The position numbers and the translations under genes were made by a program. Of a stretch of DNA of 64,000 nt, positions 24,903-35,391 are shown in pieces. Every line of letters starts with the position of its first letter. The first letter of the stretch is position 1. Origin of the DNA: Sedimentibacter sp. (lineage in GTDB: Bacteria; Bacillota; Clostridia; Tissierellales; Sedimentibacteraceae); the NCBI GenBank assembly GCA_018436705.1, contig JAHDLA010000010.1, positions 72,075 to 136,074 on the forward strand. The letters run 5' to 3'. Under the pieces are notes generated by a model. It saw only the letters and a program-made list of their open reading frames with translations, was not told the DNA's origin and searched no databases.

Positions 24903-27900
24903 TTAGCTGCATATATTATAAACATCTGTATCCTCATCCATAATTTTCAATTCCATAATATCTGTCAATGCCGACAATGTATCTAAGGAAGTAAAAACAT
25001 TGATGGAGTTTTCGATTGCTGTTCTTCTGATTTTAAAGCCGTCCGTATTTGAATTATTTGCCTTTGTGGGAATATCCACAACAAATCCAACATTTCCGCT
25101 TCTTATCAGATCAATTATGTTAGGGCTGTCCTCTCTGACTTTTTTGACCATTGCAGCCTTTATTCCGTTATTATTGAGGAAATGAGCAGTCTTTTCTGTT
25201 GCTGCAAATTTATACCCCAATTGATTTAATTTTACCGCAACAGGCTTAAAGTTTTCTTTATCCCTGTCCCTTATTGTTGCAATAATTATTTTATCGACAC
25301 TTGGCTCTTTGAATCCGGCAGCTTTAAATCCCTTGTACATAGCTTCTCTGTAGCTTCTACCTACCCCCAGAACCTCTCCAGTTGATTTCATTTCAGGCCC
25401 AAGGCTTACTTCCACTCCTTCAAGTTTTTGTGTGGAGAATACGGGAACTTTTATTGCAACCAATTCTGATTCCTTATATAGTCCAGTGCCGTATTCCATG
25501 GATTCAAGTTTTTCACCGAGCATAACTCTTGTAGCTATTTCAATCATAGGAATTTTTGTTACCTTGCTGATGTACGGAACCGTCCTGCTTGAACGAGGGT
25601 TTACTTCTATAACATAAAGTTCGTCTTCAAATTCTATAAACTGGATATTAACCATTCCAACTGTCTTTAATGAAGTTGATATTTTTTTTGTTATTATTTC
25701 AAGCTTCTCTTTTATCTCAGCACTTAAATTCTTCGGAGGATAAATTGAGATACTGTCTCCCGAATGAACTCCTGCTCGCTCGAGATGCTCCATAATTCCT
25801 GGAATAAGTATGTCTTCTCCGTCGCAAATAGCATCCACCTCTATTTCTCTCCCTACAATATATTTGTCAATCAACACGGGATTTTTTGAATCATTTGCAA
25901 ATGCATTGCTAAGATAATTTACCAGTTCCTCTTCTGAATATGTTATTTCCATTCCCTGACCACCAAGTACATAAGAAGGTCTCACAAGCACGGGATACCC
26001 TATATTTTCTGCTGTTTTTTTGCCATTTTCAATATTGGTTACCGCTTTTCCTTTAGGCCTTTTAATATTCAAGCTTTCCAGCATTTCATCAAACTTTTCT
26101 CTGTCTTCCGCCATATCTATTTGTTCGGGATCAGTTCCCAAAATTGCTATTTTCTTTTGTTTAAAGAAATTTGCAAGCTTAATTGCTGTCTGGCCTCCAA
26201 ACTGAAGTATAACTCCGTCAGGTTTTTCCTTCTCAACAATATTCAGAACATCTTCTTCTGTAAGAGGTTCAAAATACAGTTTATCTGCTATATCAAAATC
26301 TGTACTCACCGTTTCAGGATTATTATTTACTATTATTGTCTCTATGCCGCACTTTTTCAGAGCAAATATGCTGTGAACCGAGCAATAGTCAAATTCAACA
26401 CCCTGACCTATTCGTATAGGCCCTGAGCCAATTACAAGTATTTTTTTATTTTTTGTAACCTCAACCTCATCGTATTCGTCATAGGTTGAATAGTAGTATG
26501 GTGAAACCGCATCAAATTCCCCACCGCAGGTATCCACCATTTTATATGATGCAACTATATGGTTTTTCATTCTCAGTTTGTAAACATCCTCCGGACTGCT
26601 TCCAGTCAAGTCTGCTATTCCCTTGTCTGAAAATCCAATTTTTTTTAGCTTCTTAAGCCAGTTTTTATCAAGCTCATGCAAGGAAGAATTCCTGAGAAGT
26701 TCTTCTTCTTCTATTATGTTACATACTTTGTACAGGAAAAATTTATCAACACCTGTAAGCTCTGCAATTTTATCGATTTTATATCCTCTTCTCATCATCT
26801 CGGCGATGCAAAAAAGTCTCTCGTCATCAGGATTTTGAATTCTGGCTTTTAAATCCACTGTACTTTTTTGCGATAATTTTTCGCTGTACAATGTATACTG
26901 CTTTATTTCAAGAGAGCGTACAGCTTTTAACAGCGCCTGTTCAAACGAGCTTCCTATTGCCATTACCTCGCCTGTTGCCATCATTTTTGTACCTAATATT
27001 CTTTTAGCATTAAAGAATTTATCAAATGGCCACTTAGGTATTTTTAATACAACATAATCAAGAGTAGGCTCAAACGCAGCATATGTTTTTCCTGTTACCT
27101 GATTTAATATTTCATCAAGCCCATATCCCAGAGCTATTTTAGTTGAAACTTTTGCTATTGGATAGCCTGTTGCTTTCGAAGCAAGCGCGGATGAACGGCT
27201 CACTCTCGGATTTATTTCTATAACCGCATATTCGAGGCTGCTGGGGTTCAATGCTAGCTGCACATTGCAGCCTCCTTCAATACCAATTGCATCTATAATT
27301 TTAATAGAGGCGGTTCTGAGCATCTGATATTCCACATCTGACAACGTCTGGGAAGGTGCCACAACGATACTGTCACCGGTATGAACACCTACGGGGTCAA
27401 AATTCTCCATGTTACACACTGTAATACAAGTGCCATTTTTGTCTCTCATAACTTCGTATTCTATTTCCTTCCAGCCTTTAATGCTCTTCTCTATCAGAAC
27501 CTGCTTGTTCATGCTCAGGTGAAGACCTGCTGACAATATTTCCTTCAGTTCGTCTTCATCTAATGCGATTCCGCCGCCTGTTCCTCCAAGAGTGTAGGCA
27601 GGTCTGATAATTATGGGATAACCTATTCTGGATGCAACTTTCAGCCCTTCCTCCATGCTGTTTACTATTTCAGAATCGACAATGGGTTCATTTATTTTAT
27701 TCATCATTTCCTTAAACTTTTCCCTGTCTTCCCCTATTTTAATCGACTCCACACTTGTTCCTATTACATTAACATTGTACTTATCCAGTATTCCTCTATC
27801 GTATAATTCTACGGTAAGATTAAGACCTGTCTGACCTCCCATTCCGGCGATAACGCTGTCAGGTCTTTCTTTTGCAATTATCTTTTCAACGTACTCTGCC

Positions 27901-28109
27901 GTAAGAGGTTCTATATATACCTTATCCGCAATATCCGTATCCGTCATAATTGTTGCAGGGTTGGAATTTATCAAAACAGTTTCAATTCCTTCTTCTCTCA
28001 GAGCTCTGCAGCACTGCGTGCCTGAGTAATCAAATTCGGCCGCTTGGCCTATAATAATAGGTCCTGACCCTATAACCAATACTTTTTTTATGTCTTTATT
28101 TAACGCCAT
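24903..28109 (-). CDS. carB: Carbamoyl-phosphate synthase large subunit
   Basis: Makes carbamoyl phosphate from bicarbonate, ATP and ammonia delivered by CarA, for pyrimidine and arginine synthesis. Full length, 1068 residues: two homologous ATP-grasp halves ([17 protein letters not shown] near the start and [17 protein letters not shown] near residue 560), oligomerisation domain between, and a C-terminal MGS-like allosteric domain (about 930-1068, [21 protein letters not shown]). Its ATG overlaps the carA end by 14 bases. Confidence 0.98.
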   Translation of the reverse strand: MALNKDIKKVLVIGSGPIIIGQAAEFDYSGTQCCRALREEGIETVLINSNPATIMTDTDIADKVYIEPLTAEYVEKIIAKERPDSVIAGMGGQTGLNLTVELYDRGILDKYNVNVIGTSVESIKIGEDREKFKEMMNKINEPIVDSEIVNSMEEGLKVASRIGYPIIIRPAYTLGGTGGGIALDEDELKEILSAGLHLSMNKQVLIEKSIKGWKEIEYEVMRDKNGTCITVCNMENFDPVGVHTGDSIVVAPSQTLSDVEYQMLRTASIKIIDAIGIEGGCNVQLALNPSSLEYAVIEINPRVSRSSALASKATGYPIAKVSTKIALGYGLDEILNQVTGKTYAAFEPTLDYVVLKIPKWPFDKFFNAKRILGTKMMATGEVMAIGSSFEQALLKAVRSLEIKQYTLYSEKLSQKSTVDLKARIQNPDDERLFCIAEMMRRGYKIDKIAELTGVDKFFLYKVCNIIEEEELLRNSSLHELDKNWLKKLKKIGFSDKGIADLTGSSPEDVYKLRMKNHIVASYKMVDTCGGEFDAVSPYYYSTYDEYDEVEVTKNKKILVIGSGPIRIGQGVEFDYCSVHSIFALKKCGIETIIVNNNPETVSTDFDIADKLYFEPLTEEDVLNIVEKEKPDGVILQFGGQTAIKLANFFKQKKIAILGTDPEQIDMAEDREKFDEMLESLNIKRPKGKAVTNIENGKKTAENIGYPVLVRPSYVLGGQGMEITYSEEELVNYLSNAFANDSKNPVLIDKYIVGREIEVDAICDGEDILIPGIMEHLERAGVHSGDSISIYPPKNLSAEIKEKLEIITKKISTSLKTVGMVNIQFIEFEDELYVIEVNPRSSRTVPYISKVTKIPMIEIATRVMLGEKLESMEYGTGLYKESELVAIKVPVFSTQKLEGVEVSLGPEMKSTGEVLGVGRSYREAMYKGFKAAGFKEPSVDKIIIATIRDRDKENFKPVAVKLNQLGYKFAATEKTAHFLNNNGIKAAMVKKVREDSPNIIDLIRSGNVGFVVDIPTKANNSNTDGFKIRRTAIENSINVFTSLDTLSALTDIMELKIMDEDTDVYNICS

Positions 28110-29172
28110 TATTTTTCTCCTTATACATATTTATAAAGTCGTCAAAAATTATGTTTGAATCGTGAGGTCCCGGACTTGCTTCCGGATGATACTGCACTCC
28201 CATGACAGGTAACGTCTTATGTCTTAACCCTTCAATGGTTCCGTCATTTAAATTCACATGTGTTACCTCCAGAAAATCTCCCAGAGAATCTTTGTTTACC
28301 ACATATCCATGATTTTGTGACGTGATTGTAACCTTGCCTGTTTTCAAATCCTTTACAGGGTGGTTGCATCCCCTGTGTCCATACTTCATTTTCTCAGTCT
28401 TCGCGCCTAATGAAAGGGCAATTATCTGGACACCTAGGCATATTCCCGCTATGGGTATTTTTTCCGATAATGCTTTTACGGTCTCTATTGCCTCAGGAAT
28501 GTCCTTAGGATCACCCGGACCATTTGACAGAAAAATACCGTCAAAGTCATATTTCAACAGTTCATCGGCCTTCGTAAATGCCGGAAAAACCGTAAGTGAG
28601 CAACCTCTTTCAATAAAGCATCTTAAAATGTTATTCTTAATTCCAAAATCCAGAACTCCTATTCTCAAAGGTCCGCTTCCCATGGTTTTTATTTCTTTTG
28701 ATGATACTGCTTCCACTGCACTTTTATTTGAAAAATCATTAAAATATTTTTCTATTTCACTTTGACTTAATTCGTTGACTGTTATAATCCCTTTCATGGT
28801 TCCTGTATTTCTTATTACTTTAGTAAGATATCTTGTATCAATTCCTTCAATTCCGATTATGTTATTCTTTTTCAAATAAATGTCCAAATCTATTTCACAT
28901 CTGAAGTTATTTGGAATTTTGCACAGTTCTCTCACTATAAACCCCTTAACCTTCGGTGAATCCGACTGAAGATCATATAAATTAGTACCATAATTTCCTA
29001 TCAAAGGATATGTCATGGTAACTATCTGACCGTAGTAAGATGGATCAGTTAAAATTTCCTGATATCCTGTCATGCCTGTATTAAATACTACCTCTCCTAC
29101 GGAATCTGCTATTTTCCCAAAACATTGGCCCTCAAATATCATCCCGTTTTCCAGTATTAGTCTTCCTTTCAT
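28096..29172 (-). CDS. carA: Carbamoyl-phosphate synthase small (glutaminase) subunit
   Basis: Class I amidotransferase subunit, 358 residues. The CPSase_sm_chain domain comes first, then GATase1 with the nucleophile Cys245 in GICLGVQ and His329/Glu331 in [13 protein letters not shown] 29172 is chosen, as GGAGG precedes it by four to five bases; the TTG at 29184 is less likely. Expression is probably governed by the leader at 29208-29394. Confidence 0.97.
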   Translation of the reverse strand: MKGRLILENGMIFEGQCFGKIADSVGEVVFNTGMTGYQEILTDPSYYGQIVTMTYPLIGNYGTNLYDLQSDSPKVKGFIVRELCKIPNNFRCEIDLDIYLKKNNIIGIEGIDTRYLTKVIRNTGTMKGIITVNELSQSEIEKYFNDFSNKSAVEAVSSKEIKTMGSGPLRIGVLDFGIKNNILRCFIERGCSLTVFPAFTKADELLKYDFDGIFLSNGPGDPKDIPEAIETVKALSEKIPIAGICLGVQIIALSLGAKTEKMKYGHRGCNHPVKDLKTGKVTITSQNHGYVVNKDSLGDFLEVTHVNLNDGTIEGLRHKTLPVMGVQYHPEASPGPHDSNIIFDDFINMYKEKNNGVK

Positions 29173-29207
29173 GTTTTCCTCCAAAAATATTTATTAAAAT
29201 ACTGAAT

Positions 29208-29238
29208 ATAAAAATAGCTGTCGCAAATGCGACAGCTA
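29208..29238 (-). terminator. Attenuator terminator in the carAB leader
   Basis: Perfect 10-bp stem, complement 29229-29238 with 29215-29224, loop ATTT, then ATTTTTAT on the - strand. It lies about 35 bases before carA and its first stem bases are the stop codon of the leader peptide, so it can only act as a conditional terminator for carAB transcripts started at 29366-29394. Confidence 0.75.
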
Positions 29239-29334
29239 AGAAAAATAAACAATAATACCATTAGTAATAATAGATTCAATAATTGCTGTTTTGTTTATAT
29301 TAAATTTTATTTTTTTATAGATAAAATTTTTCAT
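29236..29334 (-). CDS. Leader peptide of the carAB attenuator
   Basis: 32 codons, from ATG 29334 to TAG 29236, preceded by GAGGT (complement 29344-29348) nine bases upstream. The peptide is MKNFIYKKIKFN..., rich in Ile (nine), with no Arg. The last codons are uridine-rich (ATT ATT GTT TAT TTT TCT) and the stop sits in the terminator stem. The arrangement matches the UTP-sensitive leader of E. coli pyrBI in form. Too short for ordinary ORF finders. Confidence 0.6.
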   Translation of the reverse strand: MKNFIYKKIKFNINKTAIIESIITNGIIVYFS

Positions 29335-29365
29335 TACTCTTAGACCTCAAATACATTTTCAATAA

Positions 29366-29394
29366 AAAATATCACAAGTCAGGCAATTTGTCAA
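29366..29394 (-). promoter_or_regulatory. Promoter of the carAB operon and leader
   Basis: TTGACA (complement 29389-29394), 17-base spacer, TATTTT (complement 29366-29371). The predicted start is near 29359, leaving a short 5' end before the leader ribosome site. Confidence 0.7.
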
Positions 29395-29431
29395 TATGTA
29401 TTTTTAAAATATTTTACGAATATTTTTGAAT

Positions 29432-29471
29432 CAAAAAAACACGATTTACGTATAACGCTTTCACGTTATAC
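29432..29471 (-). terminator. Terminator of the response regulator gene
   Basis: GTATAACG (29450-29457) and CGTTATAC (29464-29471), 6-base loop, with seven T on the - strand eight bases later. It isolates the regulator from carAB. Confidence 0.7.
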
Positions 29472-29496
29472 CATATATCCTGAAGGGAGCGTATCT

Positions 29497-30183
29497 TTAG
29501 CGGATATTCCTGAAGTAATATCCTACTCCCCATTTTGTAAGTATATATTCATAATTTTTGTTTTTGTTTTCTATTTTTTCTCTCAGCCTTCTAACATGAA
29601 CATCGACAGTTCTAAGGTCTCCGAAATACTCATAGCCCCAAATAATTTCCAAAAGCTCTTCCCTTGAAAACACTTTGCCTGGATTGGTTGCCAGCAAAAG
29701 AAGCAAGTCAAACTCCTTTGCGGTAAGGTTAATTTCATGTCCGTGAAGACTAACTTTTCTTCCAAGAGAGTTGATTACAAAATCATCAACAACTAATGTC
29801 TGTTCATTTGGCTTCTGAGCCGACCCCTTTGTCCTTCTGAGAATAGCCTTAATTCTAGCCTTTAATTCCAATATGTTAAAAGGTTTGGTTATATAATCAT
29901 CGGCTCCATATTCAAGGCTCAATATTTTATTCATATCTTCATTGCTTGCAGTCAATATAAGGAGAGGAACATTTGAAATTTCTCTTATTTTCTGGCAAAC
30001 CTCAAGGCCGTCAATATCAGGTAGAATCAGGTCAAGAATTACTATGTCAAATTCATTCAACGAAATCTTTCTTAATGCATCGTTTCCTTCAAGGGCAGTA
30101 TCAACTTCATATCCATCTTGTTCCAAGCTGTACTTAAGTCCCTTGACAAGCAGAAGCTCGTCATCTACTAGCAAAACCTTCAT
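29497..30183 (-). CDS. OmpR/PhoB-family response regulator, orphan
   Basis: Receiver domain with acidic pocket DDE (residues 7-9), phospho-acceptor Asp51 (VILDLILPDIDG) and ITKPF, then an OmpR winged helix (LTAKEFDLLLLLATNPGKVFSREELL, TVDVHVRRLREKIE). Closest in style to WalR/PhoP-like regulators. No histidine kinase gene is adjacent, so the partner is unknown. ATG 30183 follows AAGGAG. Confidence 0.9.
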   Translation of the reverse strand: MKVLLVDDELLLVKGLKYSLEQDGYEVDTALEGNDALRKISLNEFDIVILDLILPDIDGLEVCQKIREISNVPLLILTASNEDMNKILSLEYGADDYITKPFNILELKARIKAILRRTKGSAQKPNEQTLVVDDFVINSLGRKVSLHGHEINLTAKEFDLLLLLATNPGKVFSREELLEIIWGYEYFGDLRTVDVHVRRLREKIENKNKNYEYILTKWGVGYYFRNIR

Positions 30184-30287
30184 TTGTTACACTCCTTAAA
30201 TTATTTTGTTACAAAAATTAAACTTTTAATTAATCTTACATTGGATTGAAATAATTGTCAAGGGAAATATTGAATTATCATTATTAA

Positions 30288-32192
30288 CTAAGACAATATC
30301 CTGTCATTTCCAACCCTTTTTGTAACTCTATTCATATCAAAATATTCAAGAAGCGCTATGGCTATCTTTCTGTTTGTACTCAAAACATCGCGATATTCCG
30401 CTGCCGTTATTTTTGAATTTTTCTTAATATATTCAATCAAAAGTTCTTTGGCTCTATCAAAAATTTCCACTGTTGTAATTCCAGCATCACTAATTTTAAT
30501 GATCTTTTTTTCATCAATCATAAGTGCTATAATTTCCTCCGCCTTGTCGCTGTTAAGAGCTTGAATCAAATCCTCCTGCTTGACGAAATCGAACCCGGCT
30601 TTATTTAATGCATTTGTTACAGTATTTTCACATGATCTGTAAAACTCGTCATATTGAATTTGGAAATAAGGAAGTGACACATATTCTCCTTCCAGTTTAA
30701 TTGTCCCTTTTTTCTCAAAAGAATTCACAACTACATCAAATACATTCTGTTTCATCTTAGACAGAAACTTGCTTTTAATTTCTGACTTTTTCGCTCCTTT
30801 GGAATATTTGTTGTTTTCATGGTATTTAAACAAATATTTATCGATATCCTCTTCAATTTTTCTCTCAAAGCTTTTATGCCATATATACTTGTCGTTTTTA
30901 AGCCTGTAAACTGTTATTTTTTCTTCTTCCTCCAATGCCTCCACATTTTTTATTACTTCTTCCTCAGACAGTGCGGTAATTTTAGCAACTTCTGTTAATG
31001 TAGGTAAATCTTTTGAATTTTCTCTAATAATTTTTTCAATTACATCTGCATTGCTTCCTTTTTCTTTTATTTTCAGTTCTTCTAAAAGATTCTCGTCAAA
31101 TCTTTTCTTTTTAAGAGGCATAGGCTCTATTATTTCTCCTCCGCCTATAGTTTCCATAGGCGAATAGAATCTGACTATAAACTTATCTCCTCTTCTGACA
31201 GCAAGCTCTTCTTCCAGTCTAAGCTGCGCATAGCAGCTTTCTCCCGGTGAAAGTTCATCCCTGTCCAGAAGAACAACTCTGCAAAGAACTTCGCTTGTTC
31301 CTGTATACAGATGGAGCCTTGAACGATTTTCAACAATACGTCGTGAATTTTTTAGAAGATTCAGCTTTACATCAAGCATCTTAGTATCTTTCATAGAATT
31401 CACAGGAGCAATCACACATCCTCTGTACAAATCTGTTTTTTTGACACCTGACAGATTTACAGCTGTCCTTTGCCCTGCATAGGCTGTATCAGCATCCTGA
31501 GAATGAACCTGCATATTACGTATTTTGCTTATTTTATTAACAGGATAAATCTCTATTTCATCTCCCTTTTTAAGCTGTCCGGAGATAAGCGTCCCGGTAA
31601 TTACAGTACCGAATCCGTTTATTGAAAACACTCTGTCAATAGGAAGTCTCGGTATTGTATTTATATTTCTGTCCTCCATCTCAATTTCAGTCTGCTGCAC
31701 AATGATATTTGCCAGATTGTCAATTCCGTATCCCGTCTTTGATGATACTTCTGCTATAGGTGCGTTTTCAAGGAATGTATCCTTCAACCCTTCTCTTACA
31801 TCATCTTTAACAAGTTCAAGCCATTCCGGATCTATTATGTCATACTTGGTAAGCACAACTATTCCCTTCTTAACGCCAAGTATATTAAGTATATTAAGAT
31901 GTTCCACCGTCTGCGGCATCATTCCCTCGTCAGCTGCTACAACCAGCAGCACAAGGTCCATCCCTACTACACCAGCAAGCATATTTTTAATAAATTTTTC
32001 ATGGCCGGGAACATCAATAATGCCCGCCTTATTACCATTAGGCAAATCAAAATATGTAAATCCCAAATCTATGGTTATACCTCTTCTTTTTTCTTCTTCC
32101 CATCTGTCCGTATCTCTTCCTGTCAATGCTTTTATTAAAGTGGTTTTGCCATGATCAATATGCCCTGCCGTACCTATTATAATATTCTTCAT
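30288..32192 (-). CDS. selB: Selenocysteine-specific elongation factor SelB
   Basis: GTPase that delivers Sec-tRNA to in-frame UGA codons by binding the SECIS hairpin. EF-Tu-like G domain at the N-terminus (GTAGHIDHGKTTL, DVPGHEKF, TKYD), beta-barrel domains, and C-terminal winged-helix repeats that bind mRNA. Length 634 is normal. Last gene of comEA-selD-selA-selB, starting 12 bases after selA. Confidence 0.97.
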   Translation of the reverse strand: MKNIIIGTAGHIDHGKTTLIKALTGRDTDRWEEEKRRGITIDLGFTYFDLPNGNKAGIIDVPGHEKFIKNMLAGVVGMDLVLLVVAADEGMMPQTVEHLNILNILGVKKGIVVLTKYDIIDPEWLELVKDDVREGLKDTFLENAPIAEVSSKTGYGIDNLANIIVQQTEIEMEDRNINTIPRLPIDRVFSINGFGTVITGTLISGQLKKGDEIEIYPVNKISKIRNMQVHSQDADTAYAGQRTAVNLSGVKKTDLYRGCVIAPVNSMKDTKMLDVKLNLLKNSRRIVENRSRLHLYTGTSEVLCRVVLLDRDELSPGESCYAQLRLEEELAVRRGDKFIVRFYSPMETIGGGEIIEPMPLKKKRFDENLLEELKIKEKGSNADVIEKIIRENSKDLPTLTEVAKITALSEEEVIKNVEALEEEEKITVYRLKNDKYIWHKSFERKIEEDIDKYLFKYHENNKYSKGAKKSEIKSKFLSKMKQNVFDVVVNSFEKKGTIKLEGEYVSLPYFQIQYDEFYRSCENTVTNALNKAGFDFVKQEDLIQALNSDKAEEIIALMIDEKKIIKISDAGITTVEIFDRAKELLIEYIKKNSKITAAEYRDVLSTNRKIAIALLEYFDMNRVTKRVGNDRILS

Positions 32193-32204
32193 CTTACCTC
32201 CGAA

Positions 32205-33605
32205 TCAATTGAAAATGCTTTTAAATGCTTCAGCAACAGTTGCTTCCTGCCCCTCAAGAACGGTTCTTAAATCTAAAATCAGGTTGTCATTGACAACTCT
32301 GCCTATAACAGGGGTCTCCATATGTCTTAATCGTTTTTCCAGCGCCGCCGTAGTCATATTTAACGGTTTTATTGCAAGGCAGGCACTTTTTATTCTTTCA
32401 AGAGGAAGAGATCCTCCTCCTATTTGAGATTCACAGCTTTCAATATTTATTTCACAATATTTGCCTGCAACAGTTTTTAATTTTCCTTGCAGCAGTTCTG
32501 CCGATTTTTGAATATCTTCAAAACCTCTGTTAATAAGTTTTAAAGCTGGAATATTTTTTACTGCTCTTTCTTCATCAAGATACTCATGAAAAACCGACTC
32601 CAAAGCAATTGCCGTAAATTTATCTATCCTGAAAGCTCTTGTCAGAGGATGCTTCTTGATTTTATCTATCAGTTGCTTCTTTCCGACTATAACGCCTGCC
32701 TGAGGTCCTCCTAAAAGCTTATCTCCGCTGAAGCATACAATATCTGCTCCAGCCTTAACGGATGCCTGAACCGTGGGCTCATAATCAAGTCCGTACCTGC
32801 TTAAATCAACAAGTACGCCACTTCCAATATCTTCAATCACGGGAAGCCCATGTTTATGCGCAAGTTCCGCTAGCTCTTCCACTGTAACCGATTCCGTGAA
32901 TCCGACAATTCTGTAATTGCTTGTATGAACCTTTAAAAGCGCTACTGTATTTTCGTTTATTGCGCTTTCGTAATCATGGAGATGCGTTTTGTTCGTTGTT
33001 CCTACCTCTACCAGGTGTCCTCCACTTTGCGCCATTACGTCCGGGACTCTGAAAGAGCCTCCTATTTCCACAAGTTCTCCCCTTGATACGACAACTTCCA
33101 TGTCTTTTGCCAAAGCTGACAATATGAGCAGTACGGCTGCTGCATTATTATTTACAGCCATGGCTGCCTCAGCTCCGGTAATTTTCGTTACTATTTTTTC
33201 GAAATGTGAATATCTTGATCCTCTTTTACCTTCTTCCAAATCATACTCAAGATTTGAATAACCCGTTACAAGCTTTAATACCCTCTCAGCAATATTTTCT
33301 GAAATTACCGCTCTTCCAAGGTTTGTATGTAAAACAGTGCCTGTTGCGTTTATAACTCTTTTCATGTTATAAGAAGAAAAGCTTCTTACTTCTTTTTTGA
33401 TATCATCAGTAACACTTTCAATTTTCTTTGCTATTTCATCTTCATCATCAGAATTGTTTATAAATTCTCTTAATCTCTCTGTAACATCTCTTGCAGCATC
33501 AACCACAAGATCTCTGCTGCCATCTGTGAAAAGACACTTTATCTCATCGCTTTCCATCAGGTTGTCAACCTTTGGAATCAGCCTGTATAACTTATTTTTC
33601 TCCAT
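32205..33605 (-). CDS. selA: L-seryl-tRNA(Sec) selenium transferase SelA
   Basis: PLP enzyme converting Ser-tRNA(Sec) to Sec-tRNA(Sec) with selenophosphate. PLP lysine is Lys296 in CFSGDKLLGGPQAG. N-terminal tRNA-binding part, then the conserved NATGTVLHTNLGRA. 466 residues. Between selD and selB in the same operon. Confidence 0.98.
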   Translation of the reverse strand: MEKNKLYRLIPKVDNLMESDEIKCLFTDGSRDLVVDAARDVTERLREFINNSDDEDEIAKKIESVTDDIKKEVRSFSSYNMKRVINATGTVLHTNLGRAVISENIAERVLKLVTGYSNLEYDLEEGKRGSRYSHFEKIVTKITGAEAAMAVNNNAAAVLLILSALAKDMEVVVSRGELVEIGGSFRVPDVMAQSGGHLVEVGTTNKTHLHDYESAINENTVALLKVHTSNYRIVGFTESVTVEELAELAHKHGLPVIEDIGSGVLVDLSRYGLDYEPTVQASVKAGADIVCFSGDKLLGGPQAGVIVGKKQLIDKIKKHPLTRAFRIDKFTAIALESVFHEYLDEERAVKNIPALKLINRGFEDIQKSAELLQGKLKTVAGKYCEINIESCESQIGGGSLPLERIKSACLAIKPLNMTTAALEKRLRHMETPVIGRVVNDNLILDLRTVLEGQEATVAEAFKSIFN

Positions 33606-33617
33606 GATCGCTCCTCA

Positions 33618-34670
33618 TTAATTCAGGGAATCTTTTATTATTATGTATTTATCCTGTTTTTCTATAACTCTTCCTACCAATGCAAATTCCGTATCAAGAC
33701 TTTCTTTTAATCTCTCCAGAATTTCCACAGCATACTTTTCGTTAACTGAAAATAAAAGTCCTCCCGATGTCTGTGGGTCAAATGCCAAATCGGCATACTT
33801 CTCTTCGACACCTTCGTATGATACTCTGTCGTCGAAAAATTTTCTGTTTCTGTATGCTCCTGCTGGAACAAGACCCATTTCTGCATATTCAAACACATCT
33901 CCTATAACCGGAACCTTCTTTATATCTAAGACAAATGTTACATTGCTAGCTTCAGCCATTTCTGCCGAATGTCCCGCAAGCCCGAAGCCGGTAATATCTG
34001 TACAACTATTTACTGGATAATACTCGATAACTCTCTTTGCATTTTTATTTAGTGAAGCCATTACATGTATTGCCTTATTTTCTGTATCTTTCGAACAAAT
34101 TTCTGCCTTGTACGCTGTATTTATAATGCCTGTTCCAACAGGCTTTGTAAGTATAAGCACATCTCCGGGCTTTGCTCCATAATTTTTCAGAACTTTATCA
34201 GGTTCAACAAAACCTGTAACACACATTCCGTATTTTGGCTCATCATCCTCCACTGAGTGTCCTCCGGCTATTGTTGCCCCCGCTTCCATAACCTTGCTTG
34301 CTCCACCCCTAAGTATTTCTGCCATAATATCAGGGCTCAAACAGTTTGGAAATGCCATTATATTAAGAGCCAGAGCAGGCTCTCCTCCCATGGCATATAC
34401 ATCACTTAATGAATTTGCAGCTGCAATCTGACCAAAAGTATACGGATCGTCAACCACAGGAGTAAAAAAATCCACTGTCTGTATCATTGCAAGTTTATCA
34501 TTTATCTGATACACACATGCATCATCTGACGTTTCCAATCCCACTATTAATTTATCATTTTTAAATTTCGGAAGCTTGCTCAACACTTGAGCAAGGGTCT
34601 CTGGACCTATTTTGGCTGCTCAGCCAGAAGCTTTTGTCATCTGCGTCAAACGCACTTTATCTATAGACAT
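33618..34670 (-). CDS. selD: Selenide, water dikinase SelD, itself a selenoprotein
   Basis: Makes selenophosphate from selenide and ATP. The gene reads through an in-frame TGA: from ATG 34670 (GAGGTG at 34675-34680 upstream) the protein begins MSIDKVRLTQMTKASG, then Sec17 (TGA, complement 34620-34622), then AAKIGPETL. Sec17 and Lys20 occupy the catalytic site of the SelD family. Conventional ORF calling starts at an internal codon near 34586 and loses the first 28 residues. ATP-binding part GIINTAYKAE, GGHSVEDDE and DPQTSGGLLF follows. 350 residues in all. Twelve bases after comEA, twelve before selA. Confidence 0.96.
34588..34622 (-). promoter_or_regulatory. Putative SECIS hairpin of selD
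   Basis: Beginning with the UGA, UGAGCA (34622-34617) pairs with UGCUCA (34593-34588); inside, GGUC (34607-34604) pairs with GACC (34599-34596) around a CAGA loop. It lies immediately after the Sec codon, where bacterial SECIS elements occur. Seen by eye; energy not computed. Confidence 0.55.
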
Positions 34671-34681
34671 GCTGCACCTCT

Positions 34682-35254
34682 CTATTCTATTGTTATCATT
34701 TCTTTAACTTTTTCGAAGGTTTTATCTCCGATTCCGTTAATATTTTTTATTTCCTCAATTGAGGAAAATATTCTTTCTTCCCTGTATTCAATAATTCTCT
34801 GAGCATACACTTGACCGATTCCCGGTAAGGATATGAGGTCATCAGCCGATGCTGTATTTATATTTATTAATTTTTCACTTATATATTTTTTTGATTCTTC
34901 TACTGAATATACATATATTTTTTCTCCATCCAATAATTTTCTAGCTTTATTAAGATTTTCGGTAAAGGAATTTTCCTTAAGGCCTCCCGCCGCAGTTATG
35001 GCATCATTAACCCTGTCACCGTTTTTCATCTCATACACCCCGGGATTTACAACTGAACCGTCGATATCAACCACTATTATGCCGTCATCATCATTCTGTT
35101 CGACTTCTTCAGCAATTTTCTCATACATATGTTCCTGGCTGTTAAATTCTATTTCTTCTTTCTTGCCGGAAAGCTTAATCCCCACAGCAGTCATAATTAT
35201 TATTGCAATGATTAAAACAATCGCAAGCCCCTTTTTATTAAGGTTATTGTACAT
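34682..35254 (-). CDS. comEA: ComEA-like helix-hairpin-helix DNA-binding protein
   Basis: 190 residues. One N-terminal membrane helix (GLAIVLIIAIIIMTAVGI), an SLBB domain (VNPGVYEMKNGDRVNDAITAAGG), then a C-terminal helix-hairpin-helix repeat (INTASADDLISLPGIGQVYAQRIIEYRE, NINGIGDKTFEKVK). It is the extracellular DNA-binding receptor type of competence systems. ATG 35254 is favoured over 35284, because the promoter at 35296-35323 predicts transcription starting near 35289. No comEC seen here. Confidence 0.85.
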   Translation of the reverse strand: MYNNLNKKGLAIVLIIAIIIMTAVGIKLSGKKEEIEFNSQEHMYEKIAEEVEQNDDDGIIVVDIDGSVVNPGVYEMKNGDRVNDAITAAGGLKENSFTENLNKARKLLDGEKIYVYSVEESKKYISEKLININTASADDLISLPGIGQVYAQRIIEYREERIFSSIEEIKNINGIGDKTFEKVKEMITIE

Positions 35255-35295
35255 ATTGCCCCCATTTCCGCAATTATTTGACATACTATAAATAC

Positions 35296-35323
35296 ATTAT
35301 ACATTATTTTGGTGAAAAATCAA
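35296..35323 (-). promoter_or_regulatory. Promoter of the comEA-sel operon
   Basis: TTGATT (complement 35318-35323), 16-base spacer, TATAAT (complement 35296-35301). Confidence 0.55.
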
Positions 35324-35332
35324 AAATTTTAA

Positions 35333-35360
35333 TTACAAATCTTTTGATTTCTGCTATACT
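35333..35360 (+). promoter_or_regulatory. Promoter of the D,D-carboxypeptidase gene
   Basis: TTACAA (35333-35338), 16-base spacer, TATACT (35355-35360), about 30 bases before the ATG at 35392 and divergent from the sel promoter. Confidence 0.45.
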
Positions 35361-35391
35361 ATTACTTGATTTGTATTAAAGGAGTTCACAT

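Noticed and set aside
29185..29240. The carA-proximal hairpin as the response regulator's terminator
   Set aside because: That gene already has a terminator at 29432-29471, and a promoter lies between the two hairpins.
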